Shown: piece after piece, positions 1 to 11,763 of the stretch | Numbering within the stretch: the stretch's first letter is position 1 | Layout: each line of letters opens with the position of its first letter | DNA from: Sparassis latifolia | Taxonomy: Eukaryota; Basidiomycota; Agaricomycetes; Polyporales; Sparassidaceae | DNA: 64,000 nucleotides | Direction of reading: 5' to 3' | Assembly: GCA_018466975.1 (NCBI GenBank) | Contig: CM031552.1 | Location: forward strand, 1,054,001-1,118,000 | Program-made: the position numbers and the translations under genes | The notes under the pieces: model-generated | The model's input: only the letters and a program-made list of their open reading frames with translations | The model's database searches: none | What the model was told of the DNA's origin: nothing

Positions 1-1137
1 GCTGGAGACGAGGTTGGATGTTGTAGGCGTGTCCTCTGTTTCCTGAACCTGGTATTTTTCAGGACTGAGCAGCTGCATACAGTGAACAGCGCGGCACAGT
101 GAGTGCTGATGGTTTTACACTCTGATTGACCATGTATGCTGAGGCGGAAACAATTAAGGTTGCTCGTTCCTTATGCCAAATCGCACAATGGTCTGTATCT
201 TTTTGTGGCTGTAACTTCTCCTATCCAATATTATGCAGACATCCAGGACATTGTGATGGTCAAGTGAGTGGAAGTCTGTCACGGACCAATGGCACTCTCA
301 AATATACCAACAGCTACCTCAGCCCCACAATATTCATCCGTACGCTCATGCCGCTGCTCAAGCAGACCGCTATAGAGCCGAACGGCGACGTGCGGATTGT
401 TGAGGTATTGTTCTGAGCCTGCGTGCTTCTGCGACGTCTCCATTAATATATCACTCGTGCTACGTCCAGGTTTCCTCAGATGGCCACGAGACAGTTGCTA
501 AGACCGTCCGCTTCCGCAACATTGACGATTTCAACGTCAGCCTGGGGGCCTCTGACTCGATGCTTGCCCGACATCTCAGATACTGTGCGTTGCGAATCTG
601 TGGCCGAGCAATGCCTCAAGTTGACTGCTGTTGTGTCTTTGTAGGCCTCAGCAAGTTGATGGGCATACTCCATATGAAGGAGCTGCAAAGACGGTTGGAT
701 AGTGAAGGTGTCCCGATTATTGTGCTGTCTGTTCACCCCGGGATCGTCAACACAGGTGCGCATGTTCCAACTTCGAGAGAATTTGATACCGATGTTGGGC
801 CCTTTTCGTTTCAGAGGGTGTGCAGGCATTCGCACACTCGGTCGGGCCTATCCTGTGACTCCTGTCTCCAATATTCAGCCTCATCGCGCGAGCGTGCTTT
901 TCATCTCCCACGGAGGGCGGTTACAGCCCCTCGTTCGCTGCAGCGGCACCCGTCGTACGCGCAGAGGCGGAGAAGTACAGAGGAGCGCATATCGTGCCGC
1001 CGGGGAAGCTTGGGCGGGCGAGCGCTCTGGCGGAGGATCACGAGCTGGCGAAGGAGCTGTGGGACACGACGGAGAAGATCCTGCAAGACAATGGCATGCA
1101 GTATAGCTATCATTCGAGCGTCCACGATGCGTTATAA
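1..1137 (+). pseudogene. Short-chain dehydrogenase/reductase, 3' part, interrupted by an in-frame stop
   Basis: NAD(P)-dependent oxidoreductase of the SDR superfamily (fungal retinol-dehydrogenase/WWOX-like type). The Rossmann TGxxxGxG segment is not visible, so the 5' end probably lies left of the window. Readable exons are about ?-263, 323-404, 470-584, 645-755 and 815-1137, joined by GT-AG introns. They give LMPLLKQT, then DVRIVEVSSDGHE (the catalytic-serine strand), then the active-site YxxxK as YCLSK, then VHPGIVNT, and a C-terminal segment ending AEKYRGAHIVPPGK...DNGMQYS. Between VGPI and LSPIFS there are nine extra bases, CTGTGACTC, that put TGA at 856-858 in frame. No intron of plausible length removes it. 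The gene is therefore a recent pseudogene, an assembly error, or (less likely) a readthrough case. Family assignment is firm; functional status is not. Confidence 0.7.
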
Positions 1138-1830
1138 CTTAATCTCCGTGTGTTATGCATCTGGCAGACTGGTAATCTATTTTACGTGCCACGCACCGGG
1201 GAATCCTCGGTGAACGTCGAGGAAACGACCGATGTGATCATGTGTGCGTGTATGGCAGGCATGTCGACGAATCCTTAATAGAGTCTGGAGTCCAACATTT
1301 CTTGAGGCTTCTGCTTCTTTATTCTTGGTTCTACTCCTGCAACTCCCAGTATTCATGGCCTTGCGGTATCCTGCACCCCTTGGAAGCGTGCGGAAACGAA
1401 AGGGATGATTTACTGCGATCCAGCTAGCGCGATGCCTTTGACCATATATGTCGAAATTTCCGGTCCGTCATGACTCACCGAATGCGCCTTATGTCGATTT
1501 CCCAGCGTTCGTTCGCTTTTTTAGAGCGTGTATCAGCCAGTGGCTAAGCCCAAGCTCTGAGCTCTAACATCCAACACTAGCGCGATACATTGCGATGTGC
1601 TAACCTCGGGTCCTCTTCACCCCGCGTCTTTTTTGTTGATTTTCATCTACTCCGGCTCTTCCCCCTCCATTTTCGTCTTTCTGGTCTTTGACTTGGTCCC
1701 TCTGTAGCCCATCAGACGTCGCAGTGTATGTTCTCAAAAAGGTAGACTCCCGCGCCAATACTTCGATTGCGATTCTGTTACTGGCACCCCCCCAAGCGCA
1801 ACTCGAACTATTGGAGGTGTTGCAAGGAGG
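1138..1830. other. Intergenic, no gene seen
   Basis: Only short unrelated open frames. The last 200 bases before 1831 are pyrimidine-rich and probably hold the promoter of the next gene. Confidence 0.4.
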
Positions 1831-3423
1831 ATGTCTACGGCTGCGGACTTATCGTGCGATTGCTGTGGTGTAGATCTGAGCGCATATCTGCGCGTTGCTG
1901 CTCTGGCCATCTCCGTCTATGAGTGAGTTCATTTTAACGTGCGCGTTGAGTCGATCTCACGTCTATGCATTTTGCAGTTGGCTATGGACCATCCCGGTAG
2001 AGGTCGAAATCTATAGCGCAGAGACATCGCTCTTTAATCTGAGGTGAGCCACTTTGTATGGGATTGTGTTCAGCGGGTCACTGAATTCTCACAATGATAG
2101 TCGTCCTTGTGTTCTTTTTATCATGATCCGGTTGGTAATCCCCCTGTTTGTAGAGAGAGAATTGACTGGACGTCGGCACACCACGCAGATACGTCAGTAT
2201 AATAACCGTGATTTCTAACTGTGTGGGGTATTTTTCGCACAATTTCTCGTACGAAATGTGTGCACGCTACATGTGGCTTTCACCCGTGATGAAACGTACG
2301 ACTCCCTTACGTGACCTTCGACTGAGTGTTGACCGGTTCTCCTCGACGTAGCCATTCAGAGCCTAATTGCACATATAATACTATTTGTGCGAACTTGGGC
2401 GATTAGCGGACGGGCACAGTGGGTATTCTGGGCGCTCTCGATGATGCTGGCAGCCACTGTTACTGTGAGTGTCTGGCATGTTCACGGCTCACGTTCCTAC
2501 TGAATGTTTGTTTTGCATAGCTCGAATTTTATTCAACGCTTTACAGGCGCGCCCGTGTGTAGCCAGCCACGTCTCTTGCTATCCACTCATGGCTGACATG
2601 TGCCTATCTAACAGCCTTGCAAAATGAGCCCGGCAACTGCTCATCCGTGGATGCCAGTGGCTTGAAGATCGCATGGGTTTTCTATCTTGTCTGCATGGTT
2701 TACGAAGGGTTGTGCATTGCTATCGCAACGGGATACCTTTGGATGCAGTCTGTCAGCATAAGCGGTATCCATGGCCTTGCTCGTGTTCTCCTCAAGGAAG
2801 GGCTTGTCTACTTTACCTTCCTTACAGGTACGTCGTGGTGCCCTGATATTCTCTGTCCTCGCTTTTATCAAACTGGCTGCTGCAGCCGTAAATATTCTCA
2901 ATCTAATCATATACATTGTTGCTCCCTTGAATTCGCAAACTGCCGCGTAAGTGGTCGCAGCTATTCCCTGGACACCGTACTGACGGATCGTTTTAGTGCC
3001 GCGCTCGGGTTCGCACTTACATGGATAATGGCGCAACGGATCCTCATTCAGCTGCATAAATTACGCGGCGGCGTGCGGGCACGCTCCTTCTCGTTCTCTC
3101 TCGACGCCGCGTCGGGTATCGGAGGGCTTGCAGAGCAAGATCAGACGAAGGAGAGCTCCGTGCACGCACTGACGTTTCACGCACAGTCGCCACCGGTCGT
3201 CTCGCGGAAATCGCGCTCGACGCCGATGGTGGGCGACGAAGCTGTTATCGCACAAAGGAGCGCGATTGAGCTCAGTGCGCGAAGGGTCGCGTCGGGTACT
3301 GCCACGAGATCGCGTCGGGCGTCGGTTGACCTCGGTGAGTTACCGAGTAGAGATGAATGTGCCTGTGAGGTGGACGTCGAGAGCTTGCAGACGAGGCGAC
3401 GCAGTTTGCGGCTCCAGCGATGA
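1831..3423 (+). CDS. DUF6533-like multi-pass membrane protein
   Basis: Nine exons give a protein of about 373 residues: 1831-1922, 1978-2043, 2101-2145, 2189-2259, 2352-2464, 2521-2554, 2615-2827, 2886-2946, 2997-3423. The start at 1831 leads into AYLRVAALAISVYDWLWTIP, which matches the N-terminal pattern of DUF6533 proteins (a Y/V-rich helix followed by W-x-x-P-x-E). Further hydrophobic segments follow (VLFIMIRLVIPLYV, SLIAHIILFVRTWAISGR, WVFYLVCMVYEGLCIAIA, VNILNLIIYIVAPL), so about seven helices, then a basic, serine-rich cytoplasmic tail of about 120 residues. The family is large and expanded in Agaricomycetes, and its function is unknown. The fourth donor is the least certain splice site: the best-looking GT at 2249 breaks the frame, and 2260 keeps it. 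Confidence 0.75.
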
Positions 3424-3965
3424 GGTCATGCTCTGGTTCACGATCGGTCTATCGTTCTACATTAAGTTCATTCTAACTATTATATCCGCCAGTCATGCTG
3501 TGTACAGTGCTCTCAGTTTGTTTACTACTAGTATCGATGATTAGTGGATGAGCTGGTTGGAGCGTAGATTACCCAGCGGAAGGAGGGCGTTCTGTAAGAT
3601 CGGCCGGGGAACTCGAACAATTAATGCGAATGGGCGGAAACTAAGAGCGGCAGCTGTCAGCTAGCTATAGTGAGTGGTAGCTTCATCAGGAATTAAAGAC
3701 GATGGCCACGTGATGTGAAAGTCCGTGCGCGGCATACGGGTGCTAAAAATATCTTATCTCTCCGTACTGCAGGCGGTATGTTGCAAGCCGCAATATTTCT
3801 CCAGCGTTTTCCCAAACCCTCCTTGCTTCTTTCCTGCATGATCTTGTGCGCATTCTACGTGCCGTAGTTCTCGTCGACGACGGCCACGATCACGACATAG
3901 CCCCTCTTCCCGGTAAAGTTCGACTCGGCAGGGCTTCTCTACCTCTCTTGGAATATCTGTCGACT
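3424..3965. other. Intergenic, no gene seen
   Basis: No supported coding signal on either strand. A pyrimidine-rich stretch near 3800-3840 probably belongs to the promoter of the transporter that starts at 3966. Confidence 0.35.
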
Positions 3966-6530
3966 ATGCACGCACACGCATCTGCGCCTGCTCTCTTTAG
4001 CGTGGTTAGGATCGCGAGCTTCTTGACTTGCGTGCTGGTTGCATTGGGATCTGGAACCAACTATGTGCGTCTGCGTCTGAGGCGTGTTGCTTTATCCTGC
4101 ATTGACCGTCGTGCTCCAGGTGTTCTCGGGTGAGTCGCGATTCTCATACTGGACGAAAGGCCTTCCTCCGAATGGGAGGTACGCCTGCGTTCGCAACACT
4201 ACCCGACCATCGTTTCGTATCGTCGGATATCTGGATGATAAGCGTTGTCATGTGTCCTATCTTTACCGCTCCAGACATCCCTATTTCGCTGTGTCACAAT
4301 GAGTGGTCCGTGCAACTATATGCACACTCAATCCGTCATTTCGAAGGTCTTCTTGTAGACGAAGTTTCCCGCTTCTTCTGAATCTGGATCTATACGCAAA
4401 TCGTGCTCTATCGTTTTGCCGTCATATCGTCCAGCACTGAATCATACCTGCATTCTCTAGCCTATGCTCCCCAACTCAGTGCTCGGCTCCACCTTTCACA
4501 TACAAAATTAAACGTGATAGGCCTTTCTGGAAACGGTTCGTACACATGGTACCTCTCGGGTCGAATAGAATGGCAATGAATCGCTAGTCTTTCCAGTGGG
4601 CGTGTATGGTACAGCACCGCTCTGGGGAAGAATAGTCGATACTCGCGGACCGCGCATCCTGCTGGTGATTGCCTTCGTCACTCTCATTATAGGCTATTCC
4701 GGAATCCGCCATTTCTATGACGTCGGTCTCCCTGAAGGTGCCACCGACCTTAGCATGGTGAGCTTCTGCTTGCTGGTGCTCTTCGGGTTTCTCTCTGGGC
4801 TCGGCGGCAACGGCGGTCTCGCGAGTGCCATGAACTCTACAGCGAAGAGTTTCCCTGACAGGGCGGTATGTTTCCCAAGCAGTCTGCCAGTCTCCTAGCT
4901 GATTGTCCACACCTAGAGGGCTACGACGAATGGGGTAGTGCTCTCTGGCTTTGGCCTGTCTGCCTTCCTTTTTTCAACGATTGCGCATGTTGTTTTCCCA
5001 GGCGACACGTCCTCGTTTCTGCTCGTCCTCGCCATAGGTACCTCGCTCCCGATGGTGCTCGGATTTTTCCTCGTCAGACCCATTCCTCTGCCCTTCTCCG
5101 AACTCACGCATAACGTCGAACACGCAGTCACCGACGAGGACGACGAGGACGTCGTCACAGCGCGCGTGGGTTCGCCCACCATTTTCCAGCGCGAGAACAA
5201 CAGTCACACTCACCTCCTATCGCCGCACCTCCATCACCACCACCACACGGATGAGGAAGACGACGTGCAGGAGCTGCTGCTCGAGGAGCAGTCCCTCGTG
5301 TCGCATTTGCACCAGTCGTCCGTCAGCTCGGATTATGTCGTGCCGGTGCTAGCGGACTCTGTGGCGCTGAGCCCGACGCGGAGTGAGAGTCGGCAGCGGT
5401 CTCGCAGCGAGTTCTCCGCTTCCCACAGGAGGAGGCGGCTGGGTTCTGATGCTGATGTGAGAGCGCTTGACGGGCTGCCCAATATCCATGGCAAGGGCTT
5501 GTTCGCGTCGAGTGATTTCTGGCTGTTGTTTACGGTCACTGCGCTGCGTGAGTCCTGTAGCCTGTCATGGATTGCCACAGATGCTTATGTGTTTTATGAC
5601 AGTGAGCGGAACGGGTCTGATGTGTATGTGCATTTTATCCGTTCGGGTGAGGATTCGAAGCTCAACTTGCTGCAGACATCAACAACGTTGGCTCGATATC
5701 ACAAGCTTTGTTTGCCAAAGGCAATCCGGACTATGATGGTGTTAAGGCGTCACAATGGCAAGCTACCCAGGTCTCTGTGATAAGTGTCATGAACTGCCTT
5801 GGTCGCATAGGAATCGGTAGATACACCCGACAGTTGTGATCTCTCGACTTGACTGAAGCGACTTCATAGGCATACTCGCAGACTTCACCAAGACATACTT
5901 GCATCACCCGCGCTCATGTTGCATAACCCTCATTGCCGCGCTCTTCATACTTTCTCAGGTGATGTTGTACAATGTCGAAAACGTCGGTGAATTGTGGAAG
6001 ACAAGTGCCGTATTGGGCAGCGCATACGGCTGCTTATTCGGACTTTTCCCTACCCTCACGATCGAGTGGTTCGGCTTGTGTACGTCTGTCCCTACAGTCT
6101 GCCACCATTTTGGTCTCTTATCTGGGTGTTGTATGTAGCGCACTTCTCGGAGAACTGGGGCTTTGTGTCGCTCTCCCCCATGATCGGTAGCAACGTCCTC
6201 TCCATCGCCTTCGGGCGGAACCTCGACGCGCATGTCCCCGAATCCGAGACTCGCTTGAACAACACTATAACTTCTGTCGCCTCAGTCCCGGTCTCTCCAT
6301 TTTCTACCGCGTCAGTCGCCTTGCCCGGCTTTGGACCGCCGTCAGCACACCAGTGTCTGGACGGCCGTTCGTGCTACGTGGACACCCTGAAGCTGACGCT
6401 TGCGGCGTGCTGCCTCGGCCTTGCGTTGGCTGTGTACGCAGGCTGGCGCGACAGGCGCCGGCAGCATAGGCTCGGACTGGGTGGAGCAGAGGTTTCGCCG
6501 GAGATCGTATGGACGGAACAGGAAGGCTAA
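3966..6530 (+). CDS. Nodulin-like / major facilitator transporter with a 10-nt microexon
   Basis: A membrane transporter of the nodulin-like/MCH1-type MFS group, substrate unknown. Exons start at 3966 (MHAHASAPALFSVVRIASFL), continue with a 10-nt exon 4120-4129, then 4461 onward, 4597 onward, and so on to 6530. The microexon supplies VFS so that the first loop reads GTNYVFSAYAPQLSARL, the family pattern. GVYGTAPLWGRIVDTRGPR follows and is the conserved loop 2-3 motif. A long central cytoplasmic loop (about 5100-5500) is acidic, with a run of five histidines and a serine/arginine-rich part. The second half carries GTGLM, NNVGSISQALF, NCLGRIGIGILAD, GSAYGCLFGLFPT and SENWGFVSLSPMIG, ending in hydrophobic helices. 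The reading is continuous once small introns are removed. The 331-nt intron after the microexon is long for this genome. Confidence 0.82.
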
Positions 6531-8066
6531 TTGTGGGTGTACGTGCGATGCTGATGTGTATGACATAGACTGCTGTAGTACCGTGGATTGGTGCTGGAAG
6601 AACTGGTGGCAGGGGATTAAGGTCGGTTAGACTGTGGTGCATGGTGCTACTAATTGGCGTACTTAAGACTTAGACTATAGTATCGCACGCGTATTCGCCT
6701 GGTTGGTGCACGTCCTGAGAAGCTCCGTCGTACACTAGGTATCGAAGTACGTTGCTGAGATACTCGTCGTGATGCAGGTATGTGAGTGGTCTTTATGTCA
6801 CAGCAACTTGCAATATGTGGTGGGTCACATATTCCGTGGGCCTCCTTCTACAGCGAATTGACTTGTCCAAGAGTTGTGTCAAGTAGCATCAATTCTTCTT
6901 TTATACTCGTACCCTTGAAAGGGCGTACAGTGGCGCATCGAATCTCTACGAGTACTTTGAAGTCCCCGTATTTTCTCTGGATGTCAAGACAATTATTTCC
7001 GTTTCCGGAACAGCTGAATGCTCGGCTTGAGTCTGAACAAAGAAGATTTGTACCAGGGTACCAAATCACTTCCTGCCCTTCGACAAGATTGTCAAGCTGG
7101 ACACTATCACAAACCAGACTGAGTATCTCGTGCACCGTCTTCTCCTAGGTTCGCTGGAAGATTCGGTACGCGAGGAGCTCCTAAGCCGGCAGCGGCACTG
7201 GTGACTGGTCATAGAGAGGTGAGATTTTCTCGAGCTCCCGTATGAACTTTTTAGACATTGATTTCGAAGTCATAGATGGCCACCTCTATGAGCAGAAGAA
7301 CTTGAAGGGGTCCGATATGTGTGGGCTTCTTGCAGAGATCGAAAACATGTGTTCAAGTAGAGATAGTGTGCGCACTTGAACGAGCGGCGGCACAAATTTT
7401 GTGCCCGCGATCAACGATCATCGATCAACGTTCAACATATTTCAACCCGCGGCCGATACTGTAGAGAAGCGAGCCTGTCCTGCTCTCACAAATGCTTCTT
7501 CATCACGGTGCATTGACGATAGGTGGCGATGCACTCTCTGCTTTACTTTACTTGTCTGGTCTGCATCCAGCCCTGTTAACGTTATGCGTCCGAGTTCGTC
7601 CCCGCATGTCGCGATATCGATGTCTTTTGACACTCTTACTAGTGACTCAGTCTCCGGATATTATGCGGAAACGCTTCCTACCACTTCTACTAGCTGAGCT
7701 GGTATGCACTCTCCAGCGTGCAAGTTGGCATAGGGAGACAGCAGCTTCTTAATCAACTCGAGGCTTGCCTCGTGCCCATTGACGTGATATTTCTTGGCGA
7801 AGGCGGAGACTATCGTGGCTTCCGCACGGCCGGTGGCATTTTCGGCGCTCTGCGCTGTATATAGCCTCGCGTTATCTGATGACTTGGATTCCCAAGACCC
7901 GCAGCGTACCCTGCACGAAGTCCTCGTGCACAGGTGTCTTGGTTCTGAAGTTGCATCGACGTACAGCTCCAGGACGAGGTCACTTGCTTACAGGGCCATC
8001 CTCCGCATCGAGCTTTGCGTGTCATTTCCTTTGGGATTGAATTTTTATTATTCTACGATTTTCGCC
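6531..8066. other. Intergenic, no supported gene
   Basis: Short frames exist on both strands, the best being minus 6848-7135 and minus 7442-7633 (63 codons). None shows a recognisable domain or intron pattern. They may be decayed or lineage-specific sequence. Confidence 0.3.
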
Positions 8067-11000
8067 ATGCGACCCCAAACTGTAGAGGTATCCCACGTCA
8101 TTGCCCAGGATATCATTAATCTCCAGGGCACTGAGATTACCAGCTTACGCCGTGAACTGGATGCTGCAAGGGTGAGTGGACGTGTGGTGTCGTAGAACAG
8201 TCTCAATGACAATCCTTCAGAGTCGCATAGCCAGTTTAGAGAAGACAGTAGTCGAAGGTGATGAATCGAAGGTGCTCTGTCAAGAACTTCGTATCCTCGT
8301 CACGGAGGTATGTTCTGCTTGACTGATGGGCTCGATCTGCTCAATGTTCATGAAATATGCAGGTAACGAATGTCAGAAATTTACAAGAGAAGGTTCAGAA
8401 AACCACGGTAGGATTCACTAGCTTTTCCGCTCACTGGTGCCAAAGCCATAATGTGTTTAGTATACCAATGAGAGTCTCCGCGATGAACGCAAGAATTTGC
8501 AAGAGCAGTTGAAGGAGACAAAGGTAAATGCGGCCCCTCTCACCGTGCAAGGTTTACTCAGTTTTTCTCACGCAGAACCAGATTGATGCACTGAAGTTAC
8601 AGCTCTCAGAGGAGTTGAAAGACCAGAAATCTTTAATGATGAGAATCGCACAGCTTGAGGTACAACTGCGTTGTCGTTTCTGTCCTTGTCACAGCCTAGT
8701 ATCTGATGTTCTCGTGATAGACCCACAAACGTGACCTTTCTGTAGACCTCTTGACGGCCGATAAAGACCGCGCAAGGCTACAGCAAGAACTTGATCAATG
8801 CAAGGCCAGTATATCTGATACGATGGCGCTTCATTGTCCCGCTAACCAACCTTCAGAGTGTGAATGAGGACTTAAAGGCCAAAGTTGAGCAGAGTAATAA
8901 AGTGGAGCAACTTGTTCGAGAGCTACAAAGCCTTGTTGAGCTCGTGGTATGGTGAACAGATTAACAAATTGTTCATATCTCACCTTAAAACCTCATCAGA
9001 TTGCTCAAAACAGGGCCCCCAAGTCACATACTTCCGAAGTGAGTACATGTTCTCCCTGTTAGTCTAAGCTGCGGTGGATTGACACATCTGCTACAGCGGG
9101 AAGATTTGCACGTTAGTCTGAAATGCACACAGATCGCATTTGCAGAAGCTTCGGTATTTAGGAGTTGTCATTGTGTGCAGAAACTAATATGGATCCTGAC
9201 ATTGATATCATAGTTACGGAATGATACAATCTCAAGAGAGCTCTCGGAGGTATGTGCATCTCGAGATGCTCTACAGAAACAAATTGAGTGCTGTGAGGTA
9301 TGCCCGCCACAACTCAGGTGTGTGCAAAAAGTGTCCTACTAACACATCATTGGCATGCCAGGTACGGAATGATGTGATCCAGAGCGAGCTCTCGGAAGCA
9401 TGCATGTCTCGAGACGCTCTACAGGAACAGCTTAGTCTTTCCGAGGTATGGTCGCATCGACTCATTAAGCATGATCTGTCAACACACTCACCGCATTGCC
9501 AGTCGCAAAATCTCACCCTGACAAAGGAATCGGTGTTGCTGCGTGAATCTTGTGATTCACTACAGGATGAGGTAGACCGCTGTAAAGTGGGTTTGCAACT
9601 CTTGCGATATAAATTAGACATTTTGAGTCAAGTATGCACTCAGGCTTCTTGTGCATCCTTGAGGATGCAAGTGTTCTCCGATCTCGGGATGACTCCTCAG
9701 TCCATGCCTGAGTCACTTCCGTCGTGCATGGCTGAGATTGAGTGCATTAGCAGGCAAGCTAAGGTATTCTTTCAGTGTCATATGAGTTCTGCAGGTGAAC
9801 AGGGCTGATGATCTGTCTGATGCAGGAAATGCAAGATCAGATACTCAAAGAAGAGCGCGAGAATCGCCGGGAAACCCAAGACCTGATGCAAGAACAGATA
9901 TCGCGTCTCCTGGATGCCGTCACTGAGCAGGAGGTGAGCGTGTGTGCTCGTAGTGTGAAGGGACATGTATCTACCATTTCTACAGATTTCTTTACGGACT
10001 GCTCGTGAGGAACGTGACAAATCACAGGTGAGGAGTAACTGGATTGTTATATGTAGGAGGCTTATCATGGACAATATCACCCTCAGGAAAGTGCGGCCAC
10101 CCTCCTCACCGATATGACTGTGCTTCTTGCAGAGATTGCCGAGTGTCGGTCGGCGCTCGATACTGCCAAAGTGAGTAATACTCAAGGTGTAGCTGCAAGT
10201 ATGGTTTCAAAGCAGAAATTCTAATTTATCTAGGCTCAAGAACAGTTGATCGAGGCAGCAGTTGCATCGCCAAGACCAGAGGCTATCTCCGATGATTTGG
10301 GACCTGGTGCACCTGCTAAAGACTTTCCTGGTGAACCATCTGATCATAACATAGTCACTCAATATGCTGGGGTAGACTGTGCAAGAGTAGCAGAATGGGC
10401 GGTACTCCCTCCTCGCGGTTTGGGAAATACATTCGACTCAGTAGAGACAATGTTTGTCCCTTTTGCAACGCACGCGGTTAGCTTGGCCATCATTCAGAAG
10501 GTTTGTATTATTTTTGTCGAACTTCTTATGCATGTTGACCACTACTTCATTATCTAGACTTTGTGAGTGTATTCATCCGGTTGACCCCATTCATTGCGGT
10601 CTTAAAAGGTTGCCCTTACTAGAAGTGCTGCGGATGTTTGTATCACCTGTGCACAAGACTTGGTTTGGGTGAATTGCCCCGATGATGCTTTCTTTGTCAA
10701 GGCTGCTCAGCGCCTTGCGAAAGAGAACGAATTGAAAGCATGCAAGAATAAGGCAATGAAACGTTTGCAGCAGCAGGCCAAATGCGAGCTGATACTCCAT
10801 GTTTCCGGGGCATTTTACTACGTCGGGACCTACAACGTTGGACAGCAGGAGAAACTCAGTCGGGAGGGTTTGATGCACTGCCACAGCCAGTGCGTAGCCT
10901 TGTCTCTGCAATTTTCCACTATGGACTGGATCTTTGTTCTATAATACAGGTACAAAACACTCTCATATCTTCATCATGCCACAGTGCATCCCTGCAGCCT

Positions 11001-11141
11001 GAGTTGCGGGCGATGTACTCTACTGGATGGGTCACAGGTCTCAAATATCCTCTACGTCGCGTTGGATACAATCATGCGTTACATGCTCGACTGCTGCGCC
11101 TTTGGCCTTCGTCTACTGATACAGGGTGGGAGTCTCATTAG
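8067..11141 (+). CDS. Coiled-coil protein, paralogue 1 (DUF6697-like C-terminus), with a 1-nt frameshift
   Basis: About 18 small exons, nearly all phase 0 and ending in AAG or GAG before the donor, encode Glu/Lys/Leu-rich heptads: the first exon ends LRRELDAAR, later ones include SLRDERKNLQEQLKETK and QIDALKLQLSEELKDQKS. Exons 9214-9297 and 9362-9445 are tandem copies of an 84-nt unit (RNDxIxxELSExCxSRDAL). The C-terminal domain reads NCPDDAFFVKAAQRL, then FYYVGTYNVG, FDALPQPVRSL, and after a last intron LKYPLRRVGYNHALHARL. This is like the Agaricomycete DUF6697 domain (recalled from the YxGxY pattern, not searched). At 10864-10871 the frame must shift between LSRE and FDALP, and one G seems to be missing. 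One intron (8815-8856) has a GC donor. The minus-strand gene at 16480-18776 is a paralogue exon by exon. Function unknown. Confidence 0.7.
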
Positions 11142-11763
11142 GATGAGAATTCGAGGAAGCAGGGGCGTAGTGGCATCTTACACGTTTTACAATCTTGTTT
11201 TTTTCTGTGTACTGATATCCCCGACCTGACCATCGATGAGTTTTGACTGTTCTGCACCATAGTAATCTGTTTACAAGCTTGAAATTTTGGACCAAAATTG
11301 GGACACTTGAAAGCCTGAACTATCGGGTGGGTAGGTAATGTCGTACCTACCGACACTTGCAAGCTACAATTTTACTACAGTTTCTCGCGAAGTGGCTATA
11401 CATGCTAACATGACCATACAAAGAGATCTTGTTATCTAACGCACCGACGGCGACGAAGTATAAAGACCGGTGCAAACTCTAATCCATACCAATCTCCCAA
11501 AATGCGCATCAATGTCACGGATAAGGAAGTCTGTTAGTACTCTCGCGGAGCGGCCTCCCATGGGCTTCGGCCACATTGACCAAGTACAAGGCTCCATGCG
11601 CTGCGTGTGTGCTGTATCCACTGGCCTATCAAGCTGGTCGGCATTGAGACCGGACACCAACTTCGCTTCCAACTCGTTCTCACCTCTGTAATTTCCACTA
11701 GCTGTTTTATAAACCCCGTTCGCTCGCAGCTCGCTCCAAGTTTCTTCACCATCTCTCTCCAAG
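11142..11763. other. Intergenic, no gene seen
   Basis: Only antisense or short frames. A TATAAAG sequence lies near 11459. The pyrimidine-rich tract just before 11764 would be the promoter of the small secreted protein gene. Confidence 0.3.

Noticed and set aside
856..858. TGA read as selenocysteine
   Set aside because: No selenoprotein of this family is known, fungi of this group generally lack the system, and the codon lies in an insertion absent from relatives.
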